Shown: one piece after another, positions 1 through 6,350 of the stretch | Position numbering within the stretch: position 1 is the first letter of the stretch | How the letters are laid out: the number at the start of each line of letters is the position of its first letter | Source of the DNA: Flavobacteriales bacterium | GTDB taxonomy: Bacteria; Bacteroidota; Bacteroidia; NS11-12g; UBA955 | NCBI GenBank assembly: GCA_947472115.1 | Contig: CANIZU010000091.1 | Location: 1 to 7,179 of the forward strand | DNA length: 7,179 nt | Direction of reading: 5' to 3' | The notes under the pieces: generated by a model | Database searches by the model: none | Seen by the model: only the letters and a program-made list of their open reading frames with translations | Told to the model about the DNA's origin: nothing | Position numbers and translations under genes: made by a program

Positions 1-683
1 CCATCGGCGCTCCTGCGATCAAAAAAAGTATAGTAATAGCCCTTTTTGCCTTTTCCGCCGAGCCCAATAAATGCATTGTAAAGTCCAAAACTGCCAACGG
101 TTTGATTGCATTCCAATTGCAATGGTTTGCGAAAATTGCTGCCATCTTTCATGATGTAATTGATCATTCCGCCAAATTGAGGTCCGTATTGCAAGGCCCC
201 GGCCCCGCGGATGATTTGGATTCGTTGTACCGCCTGCATTTGAGGATTGTAATATGCCTCAGGGTAACCAAATGGATCGGCTGAAATATCCGCGCCATTC
301 TGTCGGATATTGAATTCCCAGCTTCTGTTCGGGCTCAAACCCCGGTTTGCGATGCCAATTTGAATGCCTGAACCATCGCTTTCCCAAATCTGAATTCCGG
401 GCACTTTTGCCAGGATCTGTCGCATCGAATTGTTGACAACCACATTGTTAACTTGGTCTAAAACCACCAAACTGTTTTTCTTACCGGCATTGATTTTGGT
501 TCCGACAATCTCGGGTAACATCATCACATCGCGTTGCTGTCCCTTACCAACGAGGTTGATTTCGGATAGGTATTCAATGTGTTGGGCCGTATCGGGGAGG
601 GTTTGACCAAAAAGTGGGAATATTACAGTGCCCAAGAAAAACAGGCAATAGAATTTGAGACGCGATTGAATAGTTCGATTCAT
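1..683 (-). CDS. TonB-dependent outer-membrane receptor, FecA-like (N-terminal part; 3' end beyond the window)
   Basis: The minus strand stays open from ATG at 681-683 to the left edge, giving 227 complete codons of a longer gene. Residues 1-26 look like a signal peptide: basic start, hydrophobic core FYCLFFLGTVIFPLF, then G/Q as is common before cleavage in this phylum. Residues about 52-63 (DVMMLPEIVGTK) could be the TonB box. A plug domain follows at about 70-180, with RQILAKVPGIQIWE (88-101), RIQIIRGAGALQYGPQFGG (154-172) and MINYIMKDG; the YGPQ-GG pattern is typical of the FecA group. Known receptors of this group take ferric chelates across the outer membrane using TonB energy, but the ligand cannot be read from the plug, and the 22-strand barrel lies outside the window. 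There is no carboxypeptidase-like N-terminal domain of the kind seen in SusC-type receptors, so glycan uptake is less likely. The gene has its own promoter (711-741). Confidence 0.93.
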   Translation of the reverse strand, partial: MNRTIQSRLKFYCLFFLGTVIFPLFGQTLPDTAQHIEYLSEINLVGKGQQRDVMMLPEIVGTKINAGKKNSLVVLDQVNNVVVNNSMRQILAKVPGIQIWESDGSGIQIGIANRGLSPNRSWEFNIRQNGADISADPFGYPEAYYNPQMQAVQRIQIIRGAGALQYGPQFGGMINYIMKDGSNFRKPLQLECNQTVGSFGLYNAFIGLGGKGKKGYYYTFFDRRSAD

Positions 684-710
684 TTTGATCTAATGATTCT
701 AAATTTGATG

Positions 711-741
711 CAAAACTATGCTTATTTAGAAAGATTACAAA
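711..741 (-). promoter_or_regulatory. Bacteroidota-type promoter of the TonB-dependent receptor gene
   Basis: Read on the minus strand, TTTG (741-738), a 19-nt spacer, then TAGTTTTG (718-711) match the -33/-7 consensus TTTG-N19-21-TAnnTTTG of primary sigma factors in this phylum without a mismatch. The start codon lies 27 nt further on, so the mRNA would have a leader of roughly 20-25 nt. A second -7-like octamer, TATATTTG (745-738), overlaps the -33 box, but has no TTG at the right distance and is probably not used. Function is inferred from consensus and position only. Confidence 0.6.
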
Positions 742-783
742 TATAATGTAGAAAGATTTTAAATAACATGATAATTGTCAGTA

Positions 784-800
784 TTTGCATGCTTTGCAAA
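784..800. repeat. Short inverted repeat in the 684-886 intergenic region
   Basis: TTTGCA (784-789) and TGCAAA (795-800) are perfect inverted copies around a 5-nt loop. The repeat lies about 43 bp upstream of the receptor's -33 box and about 86 bp past the stop of the deacetylase gene. It has no T-run on the minus-strand exit side, so it is not a convincing intrinsic terminator. It could be an operator, or chance in AT-rich DNA. The rest of the 203-bp gap shows only the receptor promoter. Confidence 0.3.
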
Positions 801-886
801 CGGTATGCTTCGAATGTTAGGTCACCACAATCAAAAATGAAAAGGGTTTATCACGCATAGCCAAAGCCAAATCACTTTCGTTGCAA

Positions 887-1534
887 TTATAGAGTTTGAA
901 ATGTATAATCTTCCGCCAACATGGCTTCCAAATATCTTGGGAGTATCTGTTTTAATTGATTCTCGGCCTTTTCGCTGTCGTGGAATACCACAATACTGCC
1001 GGATTTTGCATTTTTTACCAGCGCCGATAAACTCCTTTCACAATCCAATCGCTTGTCGTAATCGCAGCTTAAATCACTCCATTGAATGATTTCGTAGCCT
1101 TTGGTGCGCAAAAGTTTGATTTGCGATGGCTTGATTTGACCGTAGGGCGGACGGAATAATCGGGGTTGAGCTTTTTCATCGTTCAATTGCTCATGAATTT
1201 TGCAAATTTCAGTGTCGCAATCCTCGATATCCCTGAGGTAATCGACGTTTTTGTGCTTCCATCCTTTGATGTGATGCATCGTGTGATTCCCAATTTGATG
1301 CCCTTCGGTCAATAATTGTTTAGCAGTTGCTGTATGCTTTCTCAAATTATCGCCGACGCAGAAAAAGGTCGCTTTGATTTGATGTTTTTTCAATTCATCC
1401 ATCACCCAGGCCGTGATTTCAGGGTGGGGACCATCGTCAAACGTAAGATAAATCACTTTTTCTTGTCCGACTTTCCGCCAAGTACATGAGGGAATTAGCC
1501 ATTGAATTGTGGAAGGAACGGAAAAAAAGTGCAT
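887..1534 (-). CDS. Polysaccharide deacetylase (NodB homology domain, carbohydrate esterase family 4)
   Basis: A 215-residue protein, almost entirely one NodB domain. All the core motifs are visible: TFDDG (31-35; D33 catalytic base, D34 metal ligand), H84 and H88 in the HTMHH segment (metal ligands), RPPYG (128-132), and H185 in VVFHDS. The usual DxxDW motif 4 appears in a modified form, WSDLSCDYD (152-160). Members of this family remove N- or O-acetyl groups from peptidoglycan, chitooligosaccharides or other glycans using a metal ion; the substrate cannot be told here. There is no clear signal peptide. I chose ATG 1534 rather than the in-frame GTG at 1570: the 12 extra residues are cysteine-rich and unlike relatives, as I recall them, which start a few residues before a ..TP.....P...WR segment, matched by MHFFSVPSTIQWLIPSCTWR. 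It is divergent from kmo with 64 bp between starts, and upstream of the receptor gene on the same strand. Confidence 0.93.
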   Translation of the reverse strand: MHFFSVPSTIQWLIPSCTWRKVGQEKVIYLTFDDGPHPEITAWVMDELKKHQIKATFFCVGDNLRKHTATAKQLLTEGHQIGNHTMHHIKGWKHKNVDYLRDIEDCDTEICKIHEQLNDEKAQPRLFRPPYGQIKPSQIKLLRTKGYEIIQWSDLSCDYDKRLDCERSLSALVKNAKSGSIVVFHDSEKAENQLKQILPRYLEAMLAEDYTFQTL

Positions 1535-1541
1535 CGCGAAG

Positions 1542-1572
1542 CAAAGTTGTGACTTTTGACATGTTTTCACAA
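1542..1572 (-). promoter_or_regulatory. Possible promoter of the polysaccharide deacetylase gene
   Basis: On the minus strand, TTG (1572-1570), 20 nt, then CAACTTTG (1549-1542) match the -33/-7 pattern with one mismatch (C for the first T of TAnnTTTG). The -7 box ends 7 nt before the chosen ATG at 1534, so the transcript would start at or just before that ATG and downstream of the alternative GTG at 1570. This mildly supports the ATG as the real start. The match is imperfect. Confidence 0.3.
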
Positions 1573-1584
1573 CCCAACATGGAT

Positions 1585-1592
1585 TAAATTTG
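1585..1592 (+). promoter_or_regulatory. Candidate -7 element of the kmo promoter, six nucleotides before the start codon
   Basis: TAAATTTG fits the TAnnTTTG -7 consensus exactly and ends 6 nt before the kmo ATG at 1599. No TTG lies 17-23 nt upstream, so the -33 half is weak; the nearest TTTG (1555-1558) is 26 nt away. If the box is used, the mRNA begins within a few bases of the ATG, because the normal distance from this element to the first transcribed base is about 3-7 nt. Confidence 0.35.
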
Positions 1593-1598
1593 TAGCAT

Positions 1599-2930
1599 AT
1601 GGCAGAAAAAGTAACTCTCGTGGGCGGTGGATTGGCTGGAAGTCTTATGTCGATCTATTTGGCCAAGCGGGGCTATGAAGTTTATATCTACGAAAGACGT
1701 GGCGACATGCGTTCGGGAAATTACATAGGCGGAAGAAGTATCAACCTTGCACTTTCTACCCGTGGTTTACGTGGATTGGCCAAAGTGGGACTGGATCAAG
1801 ATGTGTTGGATATTTCTATTCCAATGACTGGCCGAATGATGCATTCGGTGGATGGTGCTTTAAAGTATCAACCCTATGGCAAGGATGGTCAGGCGATTTA
1901 CAGTGTTTCAAGAGGACAACTGAATATAAAATTGCTTCAATTGGCGGATCAATATCCCAATATTCACATGTTTTTCAACTACAAATGCGTTGCAACCAAT
2001 TTGGAAACTTGCGAAACGACGTATGTCAATGAGCACGGTGAAACCATCGTAGACAAGGCCGATGTGGTTTTGGGAACAGACGGTGCCTTTAGTGCATTGC
2101 GCGACTCGATGCAACGGACCTCGAGATTCAATTTTTCTCAAACATATGAGAATTATGGTTACAAGGAATTGGAAATTGTTCCCGATGCCAATGGGGATTT
2201 TCAGTTGGATAAAAATTGCTTGCATATTTGGCCTCGTCAAAGCTTCATGATGATTGCTTTACCTAATCCAGGCGGCAATTTTACTTGCACTTTATTCATG
2301 CCGTTCGATGGAAATCCGGGAATCGATCAGTTAACTACCCCTGAGGAAATTACCGCGTTTTTTCAATTACACTTCCCCGATGCAATGTCGATGATGCCAG
2401 GTTTGGCTGATGATTATATGAATAACCCTACGGGCGTTTTGGCCACGATGCGCTGCTATCCTTGGGTTAGAGGCAACAATGCTTTGATGGGCGATAGCGC
2501 TCACGCCGTTGTGCCATTTTACGGACAAGGGATGAACTGTTCTTTTGAAGATTGCGTTGTGTTGGATGAGTGCATAGAAGAATTGGGAGGTGAATGGGGT
2601 TCGGTATTAGACGCGTATCAGAAGTTGCGCAAACCCAATGCGGATGCCATCGCTAATTTGGCGTTGCAGAATTTTGTGGAAATGCGCGATTTGGTTGGTA
2701 GCGATGCGTTTTTATACAAAAAGAAGGTAGAGCATATGTTATCGGAAAAACACCCAGACCTGTTTGTTTCGCAATATGAGCGGGTTACATTTTCTACCCG
2801 TGATTACGCTGAGGCATTGGCTTTTGGTGAACTAAACGACCGCGTTTTAGAGGCGATAATTCAAAACAAGTGGGAAGAAAAATTGGATGATAGAGGTTTT
2901 GTTGAAACCTTGTTCGCCGACCATCAATAA
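1599..2930 (+). CDS. kmo: Kynurenine 3-monooxygenase
   Basis: A 443-residue FAD-dependent hydroxylase that converts L-kynurenine to 3-hydroxykynurenine with NADPH and O2, in tryptophan breakdown or in de novo NAD synthesis from tryptophan. The Rossmann motif GGGLAG (9-14) and the ribose-binding Glu in YERR (E32) start immediately after the N-terminus, which fixes ATG 1599 as the start. GRSINLALSTRGL (45-57) is the family signature. R79 and Y93 have the same spacing as the Arg/Tyr pair that holds the substrate carboxylate in characterised enzymes (R84/Y98 in Pseudomonas). GTDG (159-162) and GDSAHAVVPFYGQGMN (298-313) bind FAD and close the active site. Length equals soluble bacterial forms, and no C-terminal membrane anchor like that of eukaryotic enzymes is visible. 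No other kynurenine-pathway gene is in the window, so it appears to be a single-gene transcript. Its 3' end is convergent with the 77-residue membrane protein gene across 28 bp. Confidence 0.95.
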   Translation: MAEKVTLVGGGLAGSLMSIYLAKRGYEVYIYERRGDMRSGNYIGGRSINLALSTRGLRGLAKVGLDQDVLDISIPMTGRMMHSVDGALKYQPYGKDGQAIYSVSRGQLNIKLLQLADQYPNIHMFFNYKCVATNLETCETTYVNEHGETIVDKADVVLGTDGAFSALRDSMQRTSRFNFSQTYENYGYKELEIVPDANGDFQLDKNCLHIWPRQSFMMIALPNPGGNFTCTLFMPFDGNPGIDQLTTPEEITAFFQLHFPDAMSMMPGLADDYMNNPTGVLATMRCYPWVRGNNALMGDSAHAVVPFYGQGMNCSFEDCVVLDECIEELGGEWGSVLDAYQKLRKPNADAIANLALQNFVEMRDLVGSDAFLYKKKVEHMLSEKHPDLFVSQYERVTFSTRDYAEALAFGELNDRVLEAIIQNKWEEKLDDRGFVETLFADHQ

Positions 2931-2958
2931 TATCAGCAACTTACAATTTGCCTAAAGG

Positions 2959-3192
2959 CTATTTTGCAGGCTGCGGCTTGTATCGGGCTTTTGTTTTGGT
3001 TTCGATACTGTCCATGATGTCGGGGTTGTACTGGGTTTTATACTTGCCCTTTAACGTGAATTTCCCTGTCCTTTCGCTGCGTGTATCGCGAATGGGTTTT
3101 AAGATTTTGATATAGGCAACGATACTAATTCCGGTAATCAATGCAAAAAAGGCAATGGCTACAGTCAGTTTGATTTTTTGCTGCTTGTTCAT
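2959..3192 (-). CDS. Small single-span membrane protein of unknown family
   Basis: I do not recognise this 77-residue protein. Residues about 9-30 (TVAIAFFALITGISIVAYIKIL) form one strongly hydrophobic helix, after a short basic start (MNKQQKIK). The tail of about 45 residues is hydrophilic, rich in Lys, Arg and Thr, and has no cysteine or recognisable motif. Both flanks of the helix are basic, so orientation cannot be predicted safely. I chose ATG 3192 because it follows the dehydrogenase stop codon (3194-3196) with a single base between them (TAAAATG), an arrangement that favours translational coupling. An alternative in-frame ATG at 3231 would add 13 polar residues and overlap the upstream gene by 38 bp. 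It is last in the trio that starts with the M61 peptidase. Being in an operon-like position with an intact frame supports a real gene, but its function is unknown. Confidence 0.7.
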   Translation of the reverse strand: MNKQQKIKLTVAIAFFALITGISIVAYIKILKPIRDTRSERTGKFTLKGKYKTQYNPDIMDSIETKTKARYKPQPAK

Positions 3193-3193
3193 T

Positions 3194-4291
3194 TTAGGGG
3201 TTGAAGGGGTGTTGTAATTGTTTGCCGACATTTATTAGGTCTTGAACTACAGCATCGACCAAGGGAATTCCATTGATTTTTCTGTATTCGCTTTGATGAT
3301 GTTCTGGTTCTCCGGGAATAATTACGCTTTCTACGCCGTGTGCAGGTTGCGTGGCTTTGAATCGTTGAATCCATAGGTCCATGTCGTTTTGAAAGTCTTG
3401 GAGGTCTCTGAAGCCATCTACGTCCCAGCATCCGACAAAATGACCTAGCCCTTTTCCGGGTTGATCGGCTCGGGGTTGGAGGAAGCTAACGAAAGGGGGA
3501 ACCCATGGGCCAAAATTGGCGCCATTGAGCACGCCGGAGAAAATGTCGACCCAAGCGCCCAATCCATATCCTTTGTGATAGCCATGGTCGGCATCTGAAC
3601 CTAAGGGCAGAAGCAAGCCACCTTGTTTTAGGGCGGCGGCATCTTGTGTATTGTCGCCATCTTTAGTGAGCGCCCATCCTTCTGGAATGGGTTTATTCAC
3701 GCGTTCAGCGATTTCTAATTTGCCGTTGGCAGCGGCTGAGGTGGCCATATCTAGAACAAATGGAAGTTCTTTTCCGGCTGGGATGGCAACGCAAATGGGG
3801 TTGGTTCCGAGCATACGTTCAGCGCCGCCTGCCGGAGTGACAAGGGGAGAGGCGTTGGTGGTTGAGAATCCGATGTAATTGTGGGGAAGGGCCATCATTG
3901 CATGATAGGCCGCGATTCCAAAATGGTTAGAGTTTGATATTCCCACCCAGCCGGAACCACATTCGTGGGTCATTTCCAGCGCCTTTTGCATGGCAAAAGG
4001 CGCGGAAATCAGGCCAATTGCGGCATCGGCATCCAGATGACCGGTGGCCCGTTTCCGCTGAGTGAATTGTAAATTAGGGGTTGGGTTGATTCGGCCGGCT
4101 TCTATCAATCGGATGTAACCACTCAAACGGGCCACACCATGACTGTCGATGCCGCGCAAATCGGCCATAAGTAATACATCCGTGGCTAAATGAGCATGCT
4201 CTTCCGAGAATTTTAATCTCAGAAAGATGTCGGCGAGCCAAGCGCGCAGCGCTTGCGCTGAAATCGTTGTGGAATTTGGATTGGCAGACAT
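3194..4291 (-). CDS. Malate/L-lactate dehydrogenase family oxidoreductase (Ldh_2 family), substrate undetermined
   Basis: A 365-residue NAD(P)-dependent 2-hydroxyacid dehydrogenase of the family unrelated to classical Rossmann-fold malate and lactate dehydrogenases. Family landmarks appear in order: DLRGIDSHGVARL (44-56) with the catalytic His at 51, SNHFGIAAYH (121-130), NASPLVTPAGG (146-156), LGTNPI (161-166), DMATSAAANGK (181-191), PEGWALTKDG (203-212), HKGYGLG (239-245) and IPGEPE (325-330). Full length is normal for the family and nothing key is missing. Characterised members act on malate, L-lactate, ureidoglycolate, sulfolactate, 2,3-diketogulonate or cyclic imines, and the residues I can see do not choose between these. 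It is probably cytoplasmic, with no signal peptide. It starts 4 bp after the M61 peptidase stop and ends 1 bp before the small membrane protein gene, so all three are likely co-transcribed. No substrate-specific neighbour (ureidoglycolate or sulfonate genes) is present to help. Confidence 0.93.
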   Translation of the reverse strand: MSANPNSTTISAQALRAWLADIFLRLKFSEEHAHLATDVLLMADLRGIDSHGVARLSGYIRLIEAGRINPTPNLQFTQRKRATGHLDADAAIGLISAPFAMQKALEMTHECGSGWVGISNSNHFGIAAYHAMMALPHNYIGFSTTNASPLVTPAGGAERMLGTNPICVAIPAGKELPFVLDMATSAAANGKLEIAERVNKPIPEGWALTKDGDNTQDAAALKQGGLLLPLGSDADHGYHKGYGLGAWVDIFSGVLNGANFGPWVPPFVSFLQPRADQPGKGLGHFVGCWDVDGFRDLQDFQNDMDLWIQRFKATQPAHGVESVIIPGEPEHHQSEYRKINGIPLVDAVVQDLINVGKQLQHPFNP

Positions 4292-4295
4292 TGGC

Positions 4296-6272
4296 TTATT
4301 TCAACAAAGTTTGTATTACTCCTGTGCCCTCCCAAAATTCATCGCCCTTAGCATTCGCCGGCAGAAGAAACTCATATTTGACTTCCGGAAAAGTGGAGAA
4401 ATTGCCTTTGATCTCGCGCAGCAAGCCCGCACGATTCACCACCAACGTCAATTCCTTGGGCTCCCCCAACTTCAAAAAGAGATCGTCGATGTTATTCTCG
4501 ATCCTCACGCCATTCAAGGCAATCAGTTCGTCGTTCACATTAACCCCCAACTGAAAACCAGCGGCGGTGGGGTGGGCGTGGATGCCTTTTACAACAGTCC
4601 TGCCATTCAATAATTCGCAGGTAAGGCCGAATTTTTTGGATTGACTTTCGGTGATCTTGGTGTCAATGCCAGCGGCCTTCATCAAATCACTGTAATTAGG
4701 GATTTCGGTGGAGTGGAGCAACTGTTTCGCAAATTGATCAAAAGTAAATCCACTGCCCTTGCCAGCGTCTGGATTGCCCTTGCCAGAGAGAATCACCGTT
4801 TTCACGGCATTCAAAAAGTCCTTCTCCGTGATGCCCGCACCTTCTTCGCCCAAGGCTTTGTTCTTATAATGCGTGCGCCACAAATATTGCATCACATCGT
4901 CTAGGTGTTTGCTCCCATTGGTACTCGCCGCGATCCAAGCATCGAACAGAAAGCCAACAATTACACCCTTGGAATAATAACTATACGTGCTGTTTTTTGA
5001 GTTTTCGTTGGGGCGATATTCCTTGATCCACGCGTCGTGACTCATCTCAGTGATTGTGGCAACACGAGCGCCCATACGGTTTTCATGCGCGTTGACATAG
5101 CCCGCCATGGTGCCTAAAAATTCTTTGCGGGTAACAATTCCGGCACGCATCAGAGCGATTTCATCGTAATAGCTCGTAATACCCTCCGCAAGCCATAGCA
5201 TGCTGGTGTAATTCTCTTCGCCGTATTTGAAGGGGCCCAATTCTATCGGACGGATGCGCTTCACATTCCACAAGTGGAAATATTCATGGGCAACCAATCC
5301 CAGAAAACCTTTGTATCTCGCCGCATCGGTATAAGCCCAGCGACTCATCATCAAAACTGTGCTGTTTTTATGCTCCAAACCGCCGCCGCCATTTTCCACG
5401 TTCTGCACGATGAATGTGTAGCGCTTGCAGGGATGATCGTTCACCACTCTGGCCATGGTTCTGCACATCAATTGCATATCATCACGCAGTTTTTCTAAAT
5501 CGGCATTGTTACGGCCCACCATAGCCACCTCATGGGGAATGCCATCTACATCAAACGTGAAGAAGTAGAAATTGCCCAATTGAACGGGTGCATCGACCAA
5601 ATCATCGAAGTTAGGGTAGGTAAAAGCCTTACGGATTGTTTCCTTGGTTTCACGAAGCCATTCACCGGCCGGGTAATCCAACACGTAATGGTTGCTTTCT
5701 CCATCATCGTCCAATGCTGTTGCGTAATTGAACCATCGCACTGGATGATCAATGCCCAAATCACCGCCCAAATGCTCAGATCCTTTCACGGTCATCAGTA
5801 CAGAAGCCATGTTTAGTAATGCTTGGTCTTCGTCGATAAAGCTAGTGCGAACGCTCAACTCAAAACAATACACCAAATAACTAAATTCGATGCTTTGAAT
5901 TCCCTTCGGTACGATAACTCGCCATGTGTTTTTGTTTGTTTTGGTGAATTCAACGGTTTTGCCAAAGTTGATTGGCATTTCCGCAAAAACCATTTTCGAT
6001 TCATCTGCAGTGAGACCAATTGCATGCACCGACTCTACGTTTTTTGCAAATTCACGGGCCAAATAACTGCCAGGTGTCCAAATGGGCATGTAAATGTCAA
6101 GGGCACCGGGTTTCACATCCTCAATACGCAGTGTGACCTTGGCGTAATGGCTGTGCGGTGATTCGATTTTGATGTTGTAGTGAACGCGTGGTGCGCTTTG
6201 TGATTTGGCTGAAACGGTCATGGCAGTAATTGAAATTATTGCGAGTCCCAAGGTTTTAAATATCCTTAGCAT
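4296..6272 (-). CDS. Secreted M61-family metallopeptidase with C-terminal PDZ domain (glycyl aminopeptidase family)
   Basis: A 658-residue zinc peptidase. Residues 1-22 form a signal peptide (MLRIFKTLGLAIISITAMTVSA), so it acts in the periplasm or outside the cell. The N-terminal M61 beta domain follows, with IYMPIWTPGSYLAREFAKNV (60-79). The catalytic domain has HEYFHLWNVKRIRP (329-342): H329 and H333 bind zinc and E330 is the catalytic Glu. The third ligand is probably E363 in WLAEGITSYYDE. YYSKG (432-436) is a conserved later motif. A PDZ-like domain occupies about residues 545-620, with GVNVNDELIALNGVRI at 576-591. The characterised family member prefers N-terminal glycine or alanine; specificity here is inferred from family only. 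I chose ATG 6272 over the in-frame GTG at 6287 because the signal peptide begins properly at the ATG. It is first gene of the minus-strand trio and is divergent from the lipoprotein gene, with 114 bp between starts. No good promoter was found for it. Confidence 0.93.
   Translation of the reverse strand: MLRIFKTLGLAIISITAMTVSAKSQSAPRVHYNIKIESPHSHYAKVTLRIEDVKPGALDIYMPIWTPGSYLAREFAKNVESVHAIGLTADESKMVFAEMPINFGKTVEFTKTNKNTWRVIVPKGIQSIEFSYLVYCFELSVRTSFIDEDQALLNMASVLMTVKGSEHLGGDLGIDHPVRWFNYATALDDDGESNHYVLDYPAGEWLRETKETIRKAFTYPNFDDLVDAPVQLGNFYFFTFDVDGIPHEVAMVGRNNADLEKLRDDMQLMCRTMARVVNDHPCKRYTFIVQNVENGGGGLEHKNSTVLMMSRWAYTDAARYKGFLGLVAHEYFHLWNVKRIRPIELGPFKYGEENYTSMLWLAEGITSYYDEIALMRAGIVTRKEFLGTMAGYVNAHENRMGARVATITEMSHDAWIKEYRPNENSKNSTYSYYSKGVIVGFLFDAWIAASTNGSKHLDDVMQYLWRTHYKNKALGEEGAGITEKDFLNAVKTVILSGKGNPDAGKGSGFTFDQFAKQLLHSTEIPNYSDLMKAAGIDTKITESQSKKFGLTCELLNGRTVVKGIHAHPTAAGFQLGVNVNDELIALNGVRIENNIDDLFLKLGEPKELTLVVNRAGLLREIKGNFSTFPEVKYEFLLPANAKGDEFWEGTGVIQTLLK
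4754..4786 (-). repeat. In-frame 12-bp duplication inside the M61 peptidase gene
   Basis: TGCCCTTGCCAG occurs at 4754-4765 and again at 4775-4786, 21 bp apart, exactly seven codons. On the coding strand each copy spans a Gly-Lys-Gly triplet within SGKGNPDAGKGSG, a Gly-rich segment between the helical catalytic part and the PDZ-like domain. It looks like a small slippage or duplication event in a flexible linker. It does not disturb the frame. Confidence 0.55.
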
Positions 6273-6282
6273 TCTACAAAAA

Positions 6283-6313
6283 TCCACTATTTTATTGATG
6301 TTTCCACTATTTT
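6283..6313. repeat. 11-bp direct repeat at 20-bp spacing upstream of the M61 peptidase gene
   Basis: TCCACTATTTT is present at 6283-6293 and 6303-6313, identical in both copies, 20 bp apart start to start. The nearer copy ends 10 bp upstream of the M61 start codon at 6272. A spacing of about two helical turns would place both copies on the same DNA face, as expected for paired binding sites of a regulator. In this AT-rich intergenic DNA, a replication-slippage origin is an equal possibility. No known regulator motif is recognised. Confidence 0.4.
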
Positions 6314-6350
6314 TTATTCAATTTGAGATGTCGATTTGAGGCTGTTCGAC

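Noticed and set aside
102..284. Open frame on the plus strand inside the receptor gene
   Set aside because: It lies opposite the clearly coding TonB-dependent receptor frame and shows no family features.
764..782. Fur-box-like stretch around GATAAT (770-775) upstream of the receptor
   Set aside because: By my alignment only about 11 of 19 positions fit the classical Fur box, which AT-rich DNA can give by chance.
1535..1570. GTG start giving a 227-residue deacetylase
   Set aside because: The extra 12 residues are unlike the usual N-terminus, and the promoter-like boxes (1542-1572) overlap this stretch; ATG 1534 fits better.
2931..2958. Possible bidirectional terminator between kmo and the small membrane protein gene (GCC-TAAA-GGC)
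   Set aside because: The stem is only 3 bp, too weak to call a terminator.
3193..3231. Shared MSAN start of the dehydrogenase and of the longer form of the small membrane protein, suggesting a duplication
   Set aside because: The similarity stops after four residues and the codons differ, so it is coincidence; the upstream start also overlaps the dehydrogenase gene.
3189..3431. Arg-rich open frame on the minus strand overlapping the dehydrogenase C-terminus
   Set aside because: It is an out-of-frame shadow of the dehydrogenase gene, with biased Arg/Ser composition and no motif.
4227..4613. Plus-strand frames of 128 and 95 residues across the dehydrogenase/peptidase junction
   Set aside because: They run antisense to two strongly supported genes; their peptides have no recognisable domain.
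5532..6161. Plus-strand frames of 94 and 112 residues inside the peptidase gene
   Set aside because: They are antisense shadows of the M61 frame, whose motifs are continuous through this region.
6273..6284. M61 promoter with -7-like GATTTTTG just before the start codon
   Set aside because: One mismatch at a key base, and no TTG at the expected -33 distance, so it was not listed as a feature.
6330..6350. GTCGA / TCGAC inverted repeat upstream of the lipoprotein promoter
   Set aside because: Five-base arms around an 11-nt spacer are easily expected by chance, and no further symmetry extends it.
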